Shown here in pieces: positions 17,757-26,361 of a stretch of 64,000 nucleotides of DNA. The stretch comes from an uncultured Pelagibacteraceae bacterium (GTDB taxonomy: Bacteria; Pseudomonadota; Alphaproteobacteria; Pelagibacterales; Pelagibacteraceae). The notes beneath the pieces are model-generated. The model saw only the letters and a program-made list of their open reading frames with translations. It made no database searches and was not told the origin of the DNA. Where the stretch lies: positions 1 through 64,000 of the forward strand of contig CACEKA010000004.1 of NCBI GenBank assembly GCA_902560015.1, in the 5' to 3' direction. The position numbers were made by a program, and so were the translations under genes. The stretch's first letter is position 1, and each line of letters opens with the position of its first letter.

Positions 17757-18524
17757 ATGAAAAAACTTAAACTGTTTGCGCTTACAGCTGTAGCCCTAAT
17801 GGGAGTTACAGGTGTTGCAAACGCAGACGCCATGTTAGCACAAGACGATTTCGTTGGGATTTCGTTTTGGGTTATATCTATGGGAATGTTAGCAGCTACT
17901 GCTTTCTTTTTCATGGAAGCAGGAAACGTCGCATCAGGCTGGAGAACATCAGTAATTGTTGCTGGTCTAGTAACTGGTATTGCTTTCATTCACTATATGT
18001 ACATGAGAGAAGTATGGGTAAGCACAGGTGATTCACCTACTGTTTACAGATACATTGACTGGTTAATCACTGTACCATTACAGATGGTAGAATTTTACTT
18101 AATTCTAGCAGCTATTGGTAAAGCAAATTCAGGTATGTTCTGGAGATTGTTAATTGGTTCAGTTGTTATGCTAGTAGGTGGATACTTAGGTGAAGCAGGA
18201 TATATTAATGCTACACTTGGTTTCATTATTGGTATGGCAGGTTGGGTATACATTCTTTATGAAGTATTCTCAGGTGAAGCTGGAAAAGCTGCAGCAAAAA
18301 GTGGAAACAAGGCTCTTGTAACTGCTTTTGGTGCAATGAGAATGATTGTTACAGTAGGTTGGGCAATCTATCCATTAGGTTATGTATTTGGTTACTTAAC
18401 AGGTGGTGTAGATGCTGAGTCACTTAACGTTGTTTACAACTTAGCTGATTTCATCAACAAAATTGCATTTGGTCTAGTAATTTGGGCTGCTGCAACTAGT
18501 GCAGGTGGAAGAAGAGCTAAGTAG
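17757..18524 (+). CDS. Proteorhodopsin, blue-absorbing type
   Basis: This is a 255-residue light-driven outward proton pump of the inner membrane. A signal peptide (cleavage near ANA/DA, residue 23) precedes seven helices. Residues numbered here are four higher than in reference green proteorhodopsin: H79 (75), D101 proton acceptor (97), Q109 spectral-tuning site (105, Gln means blue), E112 proton donor (108) and K235 retinal Schiff base (231). All pump residues are present. A strong Shine-Dalgarno sequence (AGAGGGAG, about 17742-17749) precedes the ATG, and a strong terminator follows. Retinal synthesis genes are not in this window. The downstream oxygenase, ferredoxin and reductase genes form the usual SAR11-like neighbourhood. 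Confidence 0.97.
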   Translation: MKKLKLFALTAVALMGVTGVANADAMLAQDDFVGISFWVISMGMLAATAFFFMEAGNVASGWRTSVIVAGLVTGIAFIHYMYMREVWVSTGDSPTVYRYIDWLITVPLQMVEFYLILAAIGKANSGMFWRLLIGSVVMLVGGYLGEAGYINATLGFIIGMAGWVYILYEVFSGEAGKAAAKSGNKALVTAFGAMRMIVTVGWAIYPLGYVFGYLTGGVDAESLNVVYNLADFINKIAFGLVIWAAATSAGGRRAK

Positions 18525-18544
18525 TTTTACTTAAATTTTAAATT

Positions 18545-18580
18545 AAGGGCAGGTACATTTTTGTACTTGCCCTTTTTTTT
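18545..18580 (+). terminator. Rho-independent terminator after proteorhodopsin
   Basis: A 12-bp stem with one G-U pair (18545-18556 with 18563-18574), a 6-nt loop and a following T run form a textbook terminator. The next gene starts only 20 bases later, so downstream genes depend on readthrough or a promoter embedded here. Confidence 0.9.
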
Positions 18581-18600
18581 TGCCTGCAATAATTTAAGTC

Positions 18601-19602
18601 ATGGATGTAAAGCTTGATAAATGGCACAAGTGTAAAGTAGATATTGAAGTTCTTAAAGAGCTTTCAAAAAAATCTGACATCAAGGGGCTTCAACATGTTT
18701 CAGTTTTTTTTGGATTATTATTAGTTACAGGTGTTTTGGCATATATAACTTGGGGCGCATGGTGGTCAGCTTTTTGGTTTTTGGTTTACGGAAATATTTA
18801 TGGTTTTTCAAATCCATTATGGCATGAGACAGGTCACAAAACTGCTTTTCAATCAAAATCTTTAAATGAATTTTTTTACTATATTTCTTCATATCTTTCT
18901 AATTTTGAACCAGTAAGATGGAGATACACACATTTCGTTCATCACGGAAATACATATTCCACAGACAATCCATTTGATCATGAAATTGAATATGGAAATA
19001 ATTTAAAGGAAACTCCAAAAAATTTATTAATGAATTTAATTCCTTTTATGGAACTTATTTATTTTAAAAAAAGTATAGCCTATGAAATTATTCAACATGC
19101 ATTGGGTATAAAAACAAAAGTAATGCAAGACTGTATTCCTGAAAATGCACAACCAAAAGTAATTTTAAATTCAAGAATTTTTGTTGCGATTTGGATAGCA
19201 ACTATTATGTGGTCAATACTAGCCGCATCCTGGTTGCCAGTATTATTGTTTTTATTACCAAAATATTATGGAAGAACTTTACATAAACTTGTTTCTTTTA
19301 CTCAGCATGCAGGACTTGCAAGAAATATTAAAGATCATAGGTACACAACGAGAGAAATGTATTTAAATCCTGTTTTAAGCTTTTTATATTGGAAAATGGA
19401 ATATCATGTAACTCATCACATGTTTCCAACGGTTCCATCTTATAACTTAGATAAACTTCATCATCATATTAAGGATCAATTACCAAGAACAAATGATGGT
19501 TTAATTGAAGCTTACAAGGAAATTTTACCAGCTATAATGAAACAAGCGGAAGACTCTAGCTATTTTTTTAAGAAGGATGTCCCTGAACCACAAAATGCAT
19601 AA
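18601..19602 (+). CDS. Membrane fatty-acid desaturase/hydroxylase-type diiron oxygenase
   Basis: This 333-residue integral membrane enzyme has the three histidine boxes of the desaturase/hydroxylase superfamily: H75-x3-H79, H111-x2-H114-H115 and H269-x2-H272-H273, with hydrophobic segments at about 33-70 and 192-225. The family uses O2 and electrons from ferredoxin to desaturate or hydroxylate lipids, alkanes or carotenoids. A [2Fe-2S] ferredoxin and a ferredoxin reductase follow directly, giving a complete electron chain. The substrate is unknown; a membrane lipid, or a carotenoid/retinal given the proteorhodopsin neighbour, are possibilities. The ATG lies 20 bases past the proteorhodopsin terminator. 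Confidence 0.82.
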   Translation: MDVKLDKWHKCKVDIEVLKELSKKSDIKGLQHVSVFFGLLLVTGVLAYITWGAWWSAFWFLVYGNIYGFSNPLWHETGHKTAFQSKSLNEFFYYISSYLSNFEPVRWRYTHFVHHGNTYSTDNPFDHEIEYGNNLKETPKNLLMNLIPFMELIYFKKSIAYEIIQHALGIKTKVMQDCIPENAQPKVILNSRIFVAIWIATIMWSILAASWLPVLLFLLPKYYGRTLHKLVSFTQHAGLARNIKDHRYTTREMYLNPVLSFLYWKMEYHVTHHMFPTVPSYNLDKLHHHIKDQLPRTNDGLIEAYKEILPAIMKQAEDSSYFFKKDVPEPQNA

Positions 19603-19628
19603 AACTGACCAAGTTTGTTTTTACATAC

Positions 19629-19658
19629 TTGCTCAATTTAAATAAGAACTTATATATA
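19629..19658 (+). promoter_or_regulatory. Possible promoter just before ferredoxin gene
   Basis: TTGCTC (19629-19634) and TATATA (19651-19656 or 19653-19658) are spaced 16-18 bp. The expected start of transcription falls at or next to the ATG at 19663, and no clear Shine-Dalgarno sequence is seen, so a leaderless message is possible. AT-richness makes chance matches common. Confidence 0.3.
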
Positions 19659-19662
19659 ACGC

Positions 19663-19983
19663 ATGGCAAAAATTACATATAATACCCACGATAGTAAAAC
19701 CCATACAATCGATGTTCAAAATGGACTAACCGTTATGGAAGGTGCAGTTCAAAATGATATTCCAGGAATTGATGCTGATTGTGGAGGAGGAATGGCATGT
19801 GCTACATGTCATGTTTATGTCAATGAAGAGTGGTTGGATAAATTACCAGTAAAAGAAGACGGTGAGGAAGATATGTTAGATATGGCATTTGAACCAAAAC
19901 AGAATAGTAGATTGAGTTGTCAGTTAACTGTATCTGATGAAATAGATGGTCTAGTAGTTAACATTCCATCAAAGCAAGCTTAA
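19663..19983 (+). CDS. [2Fe-2S] ferredoxin (adrenodoxin/Isc-type)
   Basis: This 106-residue electron carrier binds one [2Fe-2S] cluster through C40, C46, C49 and C86 ([10 protein letters not shown], then RLSC), the spacing of adrenodoxin-like ferredoxins. It probably shuttles electrons from the reductase encoded one base downstream to oxygenases, most directly the membrane enzyme at 18601. It may also serve the two Rieske oxygenases near 46-49 kb, which have no local reductase. Confidence 0.93.
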   Translation: MAKITYNTHDSKTHTIDVQNGLTVMEGAVQNDIPGIDADCGGGMACATCHVYVNEEWLDKLPVKEDGEEDMLDMAFEPKQNSRLSCQLTVSDEIDGLVVNIPSKQA

Positions 19984-21000
19984 ATGAATAAAACAGATGT
20001 ATTGATAATTGGAGCAGGGCCAACAGGTTTATTTTGTGCTCATCAATTAGGAATCATCGGATTAAGTTGCGAGATAGTTGATAATCTTGATAAAGTAGGG
20101 GGTCAATGTATTGAACTTTATCCAGACAAACCAATTTACGATATTCCAGCGGTGCCTGAATGCACCGGTGAAGAATTAACTAATAACCTTCTGCAACAAA
20201 TTAAACCCTTCAATGTTAAATTTCATTTAAATGAAAGAGTAGAGGAACTTAAAAAAGTTGAAAATCGATGGTATGTTAAAACAAGTGGTAGCCAAGAGTT
20301 TGATGTAGCAAGCATTGTAATTGCTGGTGGAGTTGGATCCTTCGAGCCTAGAAAATTCCCATTAAAAGAGTGCGAAAAATTTGAAGGAAGTTCTTTATTT
20401 TATTCCATTAAAGATAAGACAATTTTTAAAGACAAAACTGTTTCAATTTTTGGTGGGGGAGACTCTGCATTAGATTGGGCGATAGAATTATCAAACACAT
20501 CCAAAGTAAATCTAATTCATAGAAGAGATGGTTTTAGTGGAGCAGAGTCTAGTGTTCAAAAAGTTAAAGAGCTTAATGATCAAGGAAAATTAAATTTATT
20601 CACAAAATATCAAATAGACTCAGTTTTAGGAGACAAAAATATCAATACAGTTAAAATTAAACATGATGATGGAGAAACAAAAGAATTTAAAACAGATTAT
20701 GTTCTTGGTTTCTTTGGTTTAATTATGCAATTAGGACCCATATTAGATTGGGGACTAAATATTAACAAAAAAACAGTTGAAGTTAATACAGAGAATTTTG
20801 AGACAAATATTGATGGCATATTTGCTATTGGAGACATTTGTTCGTATCCAGGTAAATTAAAATTAATTCTTTCAGGTTTTCATGAAGGGGCATTAGCTGC
20901 AAGAGGTTGTTTTAAATATGCAAAACCTGATGAAAAATTAAGATTTGAATTTACAACTACCTCAAAAGCCGCTCAAGAAAGACTTGGTGTTAAAAAGTGA
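19984..21000 (+). CDS. Ferredoxin-NAD(P)H reductase, thioredoxin-reductase-like type
   Basis: This 338-residue flavoprotein has GAGPTG at 10-15 for FAD and FGGGDSALDWA near residues 160-170 for NAD(P)H. It lacks the redox CxxC of true thioredoxin reductases, which places it in the TrxR-like ferredoxin-NADP reductase group; SAR11 annotations often call it thioredoxin reductase. It abuts the ferredoxin gene (no gap) and overlaps the glutathione-transferase gene by 4 bp (GTGA), so the electron-transfer pair is one unit. Confidence 0.88.
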   Translation: MNKTDVLIIGAGPTGLFCAHQLGIIGLSCEIVDNLDKVGGQCIELYPDKPIYDIPAVPECTGEELTNNLLQQIKPFNVKFHLNERVEELKKVENRWYVKTSGSQEFDVASIVIAGGVGSFEPRKFPLKECEKFEGSSLFYSIKDKTIFKDKTVSIFGGGDSALDWAIELSNTSKVNLIHRRDGFSGAESSVQKVKELNDQGKLNLFTKYQIDSVLGDKNINTVKIKHDDGETKEFKTDYVLGFFGLIMQLGPILDWGLNINKKTVEVNTENFETNIDGIFAIGDICSYPGKLKLILSGFHEGALAARGCFKYAKPDEKLRFEFTTTSKAAQERLGVKK

Positions 21001-21626
21001 TAGAACTTTTTTCTGCCGACACTCCAAATGGCAAGAAAATCTCTATAATGCTTGAAGAAATAAGCTTTAATTATAAAGTAACTAAAATAGATATAGGTAA
21101 TAATGATCAATTCAAACCACAATTTATTAAAATAAGTCCTTTTAGCAAAATTCCTGTGATCACTGATCATGAAAATAATGAGAGTATTTTTGAGTCTGGT
21201 GCGATTTTAATTTATCTAGCCGAAAAAAGTAGAAGATTTTATGACCAGAAGGATAGATTAAAAATTAATCAGTGGCTAATGGCTCAAATGGGAACCATAG
21301 GACCAATGATTGGTCAACATCATCAGTTTCACTATTATAATCCTGGAAAAAGTAAATTTGGTGAAGAAAGATATTTTAAAATCACAAAAAGAATTTATCA
21401 AGAATTAGATGCTAGATTAAAGGAGTCTAAATATTTAGCTGGTGAAAATTATACAATAGCGGATATTGCTACTTGGCCTTGGATTGCACGACATCCAATA
21501 CACGACATTGGTCTAAAAAATTATCAAAATTTATCAAGATGGTATTTGGAAATTGCTGACCGGGATGCTGTGATTAAAGGATATAGCTTTATGGATAAAG
21601 ATTCAAAAATTCCAGAGCTTATTTAA
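20997..21626 (+). CDS. Glutathione S-transferase, YfcG/Ure2-like
   Basis: This 209-residue cytoplasmic protein has a thioredoxin-fold N-terminus (SADTPNGKKISIMLEE) like YfcG/Ure2-type transferases, the cis-proline region KIPVITD, and an all-helical C-terminal half with YTIADIATWPW. YfcG relatives act as glutathione-dependent disulfide reductases rather than classic transferases. The start is GTG at 20997, overlapping the reductase stop (GTGA), so it is translationally coupled. Its end overlaps the convergent Gfo/Idh gene by 4 bp. Confidence 0.88.
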   Translation: MIELFSADTPNGKKISIMLEEISFNYKVTKIDIGNNDQFKPQFIKISPFSKIPVITDHENNESIFESGAILIYLAEKSRRFYDQKDRLKINQWLMAQMGTIGPMIGQHHQFHYYNPGKSKFGEERYFKITKRIYQELDARLKESKYLAGENYTIADIATWPWIARHPIHDIGLKNYQNLSRWYLEIADRDAVIKGYSFMDKDSKIPELI

Positions 21627-22696
21627 TTTGGTAACCAAGAATTATACAGTGGATTATCTTTTCCTATTGGAAGATATATATTTTTTCCTTTTCGTGAAGA
21701 ACTGTAAACTGCTGTGACAAATTCTAAAGATTCTCGCGCATCTAATAAAGTAACCTCATCACTATTAAACCCATCTAATTTTTTTCCAATTTCATCAAAC
21801 ATTCCTGCATACCAAGATTTTGTTAATTCAACTTTAGACAAAACTTCATCAACATGATTTTGTGTGATGGGCTCTCTTGCTAAGAATTTCCATTCATCAT
21901 CAGCTGGATTATAAGGTTTGTCGGGTGAACCACCAGATTCTATAGTTAAATTATTAAAACAAATTTTTATTCTACTAACATCTTCTGCTGCACCTAATGT
22001 AATAGAACTGGTAACTAACGCACCATTACCCATTTCAATGGAGAGAGCTGCGCAGTCTTCTACTTCTATATTATTTACTCTAGTTGTTAATTTTGCAAAT
22101 ACATTTGAAACTGGTCCAAATATCATACTGATAAGATCATGTATATGAATTGAATGACTCAAAATTGCTCCACCTTGTTCACCTTTCCAAGTTCCTCTCC
22201 AAGCTTTTGAATAATATTCTTTTCCTCTATTCCAGTGAGTCTCCAATGATGCAACCAAAGGTTTGCCAGCTAAACCAGATTTAATTAGTGCTTTTAATTT
22301 TGAAAATCCTGGACCATATCTATACTGAAAAACTGGAAATATTGTTTTACCAGTTTCATTGCTAATTTTTTTAAGATTATCTAATTCTTGAAGACTTGAA
22401 ACCAGAGGTTTTTCACAAATAACATGTTTACCTGCCTCAAGTGATTTTTTACAGGCAGAAAAATGTAAGTGAGGAGGCAGACAAATATCGATAATATCTA
22501 TCTCTTTTATTTTTAATACATCTTCAAAATTGAGAGACACATTAATTTTAGAGTTTGGTGGTATTATATTATCGATAGACTCTTTTGTGAGCCCACAAAT
22601 TGTATGCACATTAAATCTATCAGAAACTTTTTGAAAATCTTCATAATGTTTAGCTCCAATATTAGTTCCAATTATTGCTACTTGATATTTACTCAT
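21623..22696 (-). CDS. Gfo/Idh/MocA-family oxidoreductase A
   Basis: This 357-residue NAD(P)-dependent dehydrogenase has an N-terminal Rossmann fold (VAIIGTNIGAKHYED) and the family-typical CEKPLVSSL motif with the conserved lysine. Members oxidise or reduce sugars, inositols or related polyols. It is the last gene of a three-gene operon with another Gfo/Idh/MocA protein (4-bp overlap) and a PhyH dioxygenase. The C-terminal half includes GGAILSHSIHIHDL, a conserved catalytic His region. The substrate is unidentified. Confidence 0.82.
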   Translation of the reverse strand: MSKYQVAIIGTNIGAKHYEDFQKVSDRFNVHTICGLTKESIDNIIPPNSKINVSLNFEDVLKIKEIDIIDICLPPHLHFSACKKSLEAGKHVICEKPLVSSLQELDNLKKISNETGKTIFPVFQYRYGPGFSKLKALIKSGLAGKPLVASLETHWNRGKEYYSKAWRGTWKGEQGGAILSHSIHIHDLISMIFGPVSNVFAKLTTRVNNIEVEDCAALSIEMGNGALVTSSITLGAAEDVSRIKICFNNLTIESGGSPDKPYNPADDEWKFLAREPITQNHVDEVLSKVELTKSWYAGMFDEIGKKLDGFNSDEVTLLDARESLEFVTAVYSSSRKGKNIYLPIGKDNPLYNSWLPN

Positions 22697-23703
22697 TTTT
22701 TTTCAGCTATCTCTTGAGCTTTAATTGCAAGCTCCATTGTTAAATAGGTCAGATCTTGTGGGCAAGCTGTCTCAGATCTATTCAATACATCCTCAATTAA
22801 GTTTCTAAAATATGGAAGTTTAACTTCATTACAATCTATATGTTTTACTTCTTCATTATTTGCATAATATAAATGATTTCCAGAGTTAGATTTCTCTAGA
22901 TCAGTGTATTTTCTAATTTCAATAAAACCTTTATCTCCTAAAATAAATAATCTTCCATCTCCCCAAGTAGGTAGTGCATCTGGAGTAAACCAATCTAAAC
23001 GAATGTATCCGTGTCCACCATTTCCAGTAAGATTGACTTCACCAAAATCTTGAAAACCAGGAAATTCTTTTTTAGTAGTATTTTCTACTAATGCGTGGGT
23101 AATTTTAGCTTCATTAGAATTTGTAAATACTAAAAATTGATGAATTTGGTGTGAACCTATATCAGTGATAACTCCACCATAACTTTCGCGATCGTAGAAC
23201 CAGTCTGGTCTTTCGTAATTTCCTTGTCTATGTGGGCCAGTGCCCATTGTTTGTTTTACTTTTCCAATTTTGCCTTCAGCAACTAATTCCTCAGCTTTAG
23301 CAACAGCAGCTACATGAAATCTTTCAGAGAAATTTACTGACCAGATTTTGCCTGTTTCTTTTACTGTCTGTTTTAAATTTTCTAATTGATCTAAAGTTGT
23401 ACATCCTGGTTTATCAACCATTACGTCTTTACCTGATTTTAAAGCTTCAATGGAAAGATTCGCTCTGTCTTTAGGAATAGAAGATATTAAAATCATATCA
23501 ATTTTATCGTTTTCTAGAATTTCACTTTTATTTTCTATTCTTTTTATATCTGGATATTTATTATTGAATTCCTTTAATGTTAATGGTGAGCCTTCTGTCC
23601 AAAAATGATTACAATTGCAACCTTCTTTAATCATTTCATCTAACATGTCGAATATATGTCCATGATCAATTCCTAATACAGCTAAATTTAAAGATTGTCT
23701 CAT
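22693..23703 (-). CDS. Gfo/Idh/MocA-family oxidoreductase B
   Basis: This 336-residue dehydrogenase has the nucleotide-binding start LAVLGIDHGH, the VDKPGCTTL motif (the lysine of the EKP signature) and GGVITDIGSHQIHQF with the family histidines. It diverges strongly from the gene at 21623, so the two enzymes probably catalyse different steps, for example sequential oxidation and reduction of one sugar. It overlaps that gene by 4 bp and starts three bases after the PhyH gene stop. Confidence 0.82.
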   Translation of the reverse strand: MRQSLNLAVLGIDHGHIFDMLDEMIKEGCNCNHFWTEGSPLTLKEFNNKYPDIKRIENKSEILENDKIDMILISSIPKDRANLSIEALKSGKDVMVDKPGCTTLDQLENLKQTVKETGKIWSVNFSERFHVAAVAKAEELVAEGKIGKVKQTMGTGPHRQGNYERPDWFYDRESYGGVITDIGSHQIHQFLVFTNSNEAKITHALVENTTKKEFPGFQDFGEVNLTGNGGHGYIRLDWFTPDALPTWGDGRLFILGDKGFIEIRKYTDLEKSNSGNHLYYANNEEVKHIDCNEVKLPYFRNLIEDVLNRSETACPQDLTYLTMELAIKAQEIAEKK

Positions 23704-23706
23704 AAA

Positions 23707-24534
23707 CTAATAAGTTCCTTTTTTTGAGGAACCTTTATAGAAAATTTCTTGAAGATTATCATTTTCTTGTTTTTTTATTTCAAGATCATTTTTATCCATC
23801 AATACTTTAGGTCTTCCAATTATTTCGTGAAAATTAAAATTGTCTTTTCCTCTAGCAATTTGAACACTATTTTTTCCTAATACTTGTTTAACGTTAGTTC
23901 CAATATAGCTTTGAATAACAAAACCTATTCTTCGATCATCACTTTTATTTAAATCTGAACCATGAATAACTTTAGGGTGGTGTAAAGACATTTGACCAGC
24001 CTCAAGTACTAGAGGGGTAGTCTTTTCTTTTGGAACATTACTTACAGTTTGACCTCTAGTTAATAAATTTCCTTCATTAAATTTTTGATCATGATCTTTA
24101 AGATTGTCTTTATGCGAGCCAGACCACATTCTCATACATCCGTTATGTTCGTTTGAATCTGTTATCGCAACCCAAGCTGTTACCCAATTAAGTGGCTCTA
24201 AACCTATATACTTTGCATCTTGATGATAACTTACAAAACCTTTTTCATTTGGATTTTTTATAAAAAGAGTTGTTCCACATACTAGTATATTTTTACCAAT
24301 TAAACTTTGAACAGCATCTAATATTTTAGAATTATGTGTAACCTCATCTAACAAAGGTGAAATTAAATGAGCGTTATATCTTCCTGATTTTTCTAATTCT
24401 TCAGGTATTTTTTTTTCTATTAATTCAATTTCGTTTCTTATTTTTTTTGCCTTATCTTTTGAAAAAATATTTATGGGAGAAACAAAACCTTCATCTTCGT
24501 ATTGTTTAAGTTGATTTGGTGAAAGATAAGTCAT
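23707..24534 (-). CDS. PhyH-family 2-oxoglutarate/Fe(II) dioxygenase
   Basis: This 275-residue protein has an iron-binding H104-x-D106 (SYHQDAKY) and distal H191 (IHGSDLN), with R201/R202 placed to bind 2-oxoglutarate. That is the pattern of phytanoyl-CoA dioxygenase-like enzymes, which hydroxylate or dealkylate small molecules. It is the first gene of the minus-strand trio and is divergent from the MOSC gene with only 19 bp between start codons. It probably prepares the substrate of the two Gfo/Idh/MocA enzymes. Confidence 0.82.
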   Translation of the reverse strand: MTYLSPNQLKQYEDEGFVSPINIFSKDKAKKIRNEIELIEKKIPEELEKSGRYNAHLISPLLDEVTHNSKILDAVQSLIGKNILVCGTTLFIKNPNEKGFVSYHQDAKYIGLEPLNWVTAWVAITDSNEHNGCMRMWSGSHKDNLKDHDQKFNEGNLLTRGQTVSNVPKEKTTPLVLEAGQMSLHHPKVIHGSDLNKSDDRRIGFVIQSYIGTNVKQVLGKNSVQIARGKDNFNFHEIIGRPKVLMDKNDLEIKKQENDNLQEIFYKGSSKKGTY

Positions 24535-24553
24535 ATTATTTTAAAAACTTTAT

Positions 24554-25339
24554 ATGAGCGCCATTATTTCTTCAATAAATTACTGCCCAGTTAAATCTGT
24601 ATCATTTCAGACAATTGAAAAATGTGAAATTAAAAAAGATATTGGAATTATTAATGATAGAATTTTTGCATTTGCTAAAGACTTAGATGTAAAACAAGCT
24701 AAATTGTTTGAAAAAAGTCCAGAGGAAAGAAAGGGTAAGTGGAATAAAGTCTTAACTCTTAAAAATTCACCAGCTTTGAATAAATATAATTTTATATTTA
24801 AAGACGAAAAACTTACATTAACCCTTAAAGACAAAGAGATTTTGTCTATTGATATAAATCAATCAAGTGAAAGAGAAGCGCTTTCAAATAAAATTTCAGA
24901 ATTAGAAAGTTCTTTAAAGCAACCATTAACTCTAATGAAAAATGATGATTTTCCTTTTTTTGACACCTCTATTTCAAAAAAAGTTAATTTTGTGAATTCT
25001 GTTTCACTCTTAAATATTCAAAGTATCATTGATTTTGAAAAGAAGGTTAATAAGAAGATTGAGACTTCAATATTTAGAGGAAATATTTGTATTGATGGAA
25101 TAGATCCTTGGAAAGAAAGGGAATGGATTGGAAAAACTATTAAAATAAACAATGTCTCGTTTAAAGTTGAAAAAAATATTCCACGATGTGTTGCAATTAA
25201 TTTAAAACCTCAAACAGATGATAATTCTTTTAATTTACTTCAATCATTAAAAAAAACTTATAATCATTTTGATATGGGAATTTATTTAACAGCACTAGAT
25301 GATGGTGAAATTAATATTAAAGACAAAATAAATATTTAA
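24554..25339 (+). CDS. MOSC domain protein (molybdenum-cofactor/sulfur carrier type)
   Basis: This 261-residue protein has an N-terminal beta-barrel (SSINYCPVKSV) and a C-terminal MOSC domain with FRGNICIDG, WIGKTIKI and the conserved cysteine region PRCVAIN. MOSC proteins bind or transfer sulfur or Moco, and many act in amine or N-hydroxy reduction with a ferredoxin domain, which this one lacks. It is divergent from the PhyH gene and stands alone. Function beyond the domain is not known. Confidence 0.78.
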   Translation: MSAIISSINYCPVKSVSFQTIEKCEIKKDIGIINDRIFAFAKDLDVKQAKLFEKSPEERKGKWNKVLTLKNSPALNKYNFIFKDEKLTLTLKDKEILSIDINQSSEREALSNKISELESSLKQPLTLMKNDDFPFFDTSISKKVNFVNSVSLLNIQSIIDFEKKVNKKIETSIFRGNICIDGIDPWKEREWIGKTIKINNVSFKVEKNIPRCVAINLKPQTDDNSFNLLQSLKKTYNHFDMGIYLTALDDGEINIKDKINI

Positions 25340-25441
25340 CCTAAGATTCAATTATAAGTTGATCTTTACTTAGAAGTTTATTTGCATCAAATCAGAAATC
25401 TTGTTAACCTAAATCATTATTAAACAAAGAGGAGAAAGATA

Positions 25442-26287
25442 ATGAATAAATTAATTAAATCGATTTCAGTTTTTCTTGTAATTCTTTTCAGTATTTCATC
25501 TGTTAATGCGGCAACATTAACTGACAGACTAAAAGATGGCCACAAGTTAAGACTTGGTTTTGGTACTGCAGTACCGTGGGCTTACGCTGGAGATAATGGT
25601 GAAGCTTTAGGTTTTGTAAACATGATTGCTTTGACAGTTCTTGAAGAAATGGGCATTACTGAACATGAAACAAAAGTATTTGAATGGTCAGGATTAATTC
25701 CTGGAATTAATGCTAATAGATCAGATATGATTACTGGTGGTATGTACATTTTAAAAAGTAGATGTGCAAACATCAATTTCTCAGACCCAATAGGTGTTTT
25801 TGGTGATGCGATGTTAGTACCAAAAGGAAATCCTAAAAATATTAATAATTATGCTGATGTAATTAGCACAGGAGCAAAACTTGTAACTGGAGCTGGTTTC
25901 AACACAGTTGAAGCTGCTAAAAAATTTGGTGTACCAGATAGCCAAATGTTATTAGTAGAAGGTGAAGTTGGAATTTTAGCTGCTATGAAAGCAGGTAGAG
26001 CTGATGTTGCTGTTCAAACTTTTTTTGGTGCAAAAGAGCATGAAGAAAAAACAGGTGGCGCATTTGAAGTTACTGATCCTAAGTTGATGCCTATGGAAAC
26101 TGTAAACGTAGTTGGTATCGGTTTTAGAAAAACTGACAATGAGTTTAGAGAAAACTTTAATGCTGCATTAGCAAGAGTAATGGCAAACCCAGAAAAAATG
26201 TTAGAAAGAGCTGGTAAGTATGGCTATGATAGAGCTCAATTACCTCCTCCAGAAATGACAACTGAGTGGGCTTGTTCTACTAAATAA
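25442..26287 (+). CDS. ehuB: Ectoine/hydroxyectoine-type ABC binding protein (EhuB-like)
   Basis: This 281-residue periplasmic binding protein has a signal peptide ending SVNA (residue 23). Features shared with EhuB include WSGLIPGINANRSDMITGG and MYILKSRC with the cysteine, then PKGNPKN. It delivers ectoine-like solutes to the permeases at 26362 and 27035. Support for ectoine comes also from EutA-like and DoeA-like genes at the right end of the window. A strong Shine-Dalgarno sequence (GAGGAGA) precedes the ATG, and a terminator-like hairpin follows the stop. The general polar amino-acid family is the fallback assignment. Confidence 0.78.
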   Translation: MNKLIKSISVFLVILFSISSVNAATLTDRLKDGHKLRLGFGTAVPWAYAGDNGEALGFVNMIALTVLEEMGITEHETKVFEWSGLIPGINANRSDMITGGMYILKSRCANINFSDPIGVFGDAMLVPKGNPKNINNYADVISTGAKLVTGAGFNTVEAAKKFGVPDSQMLLVEGEVGILAAMKAGRADVAVQTFFGAKEHEEKTGGAFEVTDPKLMPMETVNVVGIGFRKTDNEFRENFNAALARVMANPEKMLERAGKYGYDRAQLPPPEMTTEWACSTK

Positions 26288-26306
26288 AAATATTAACTTT
26301 TAATTT

Positions 26307-26343
26307 AATCAGGCGACAAAATTTAGTCGCCTGATTTTTTTTT
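26307..26343 (+). terminator. Terminator/attenuator between binding protein and permease
   Basis: An 11-bp stem (26307-26317 with 26326-26336) with an 8-nt loop is followed by a T run. It sits inside the operon, so it should act as a partial terminator giving excess binding protein over permease. Confidence 0.85.
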
Positions 26344-26361
26344 AATCATAAAGGTTTAAAA

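Noticed and set aside
17735-17989. 84-codon minus-strand ORF over the start of proteorhodopsin
   Set aside because: It is antisense to the proteorhodopsin signal peptide and first helices; its composition mirrors the Ala/Val-rich sense strand.
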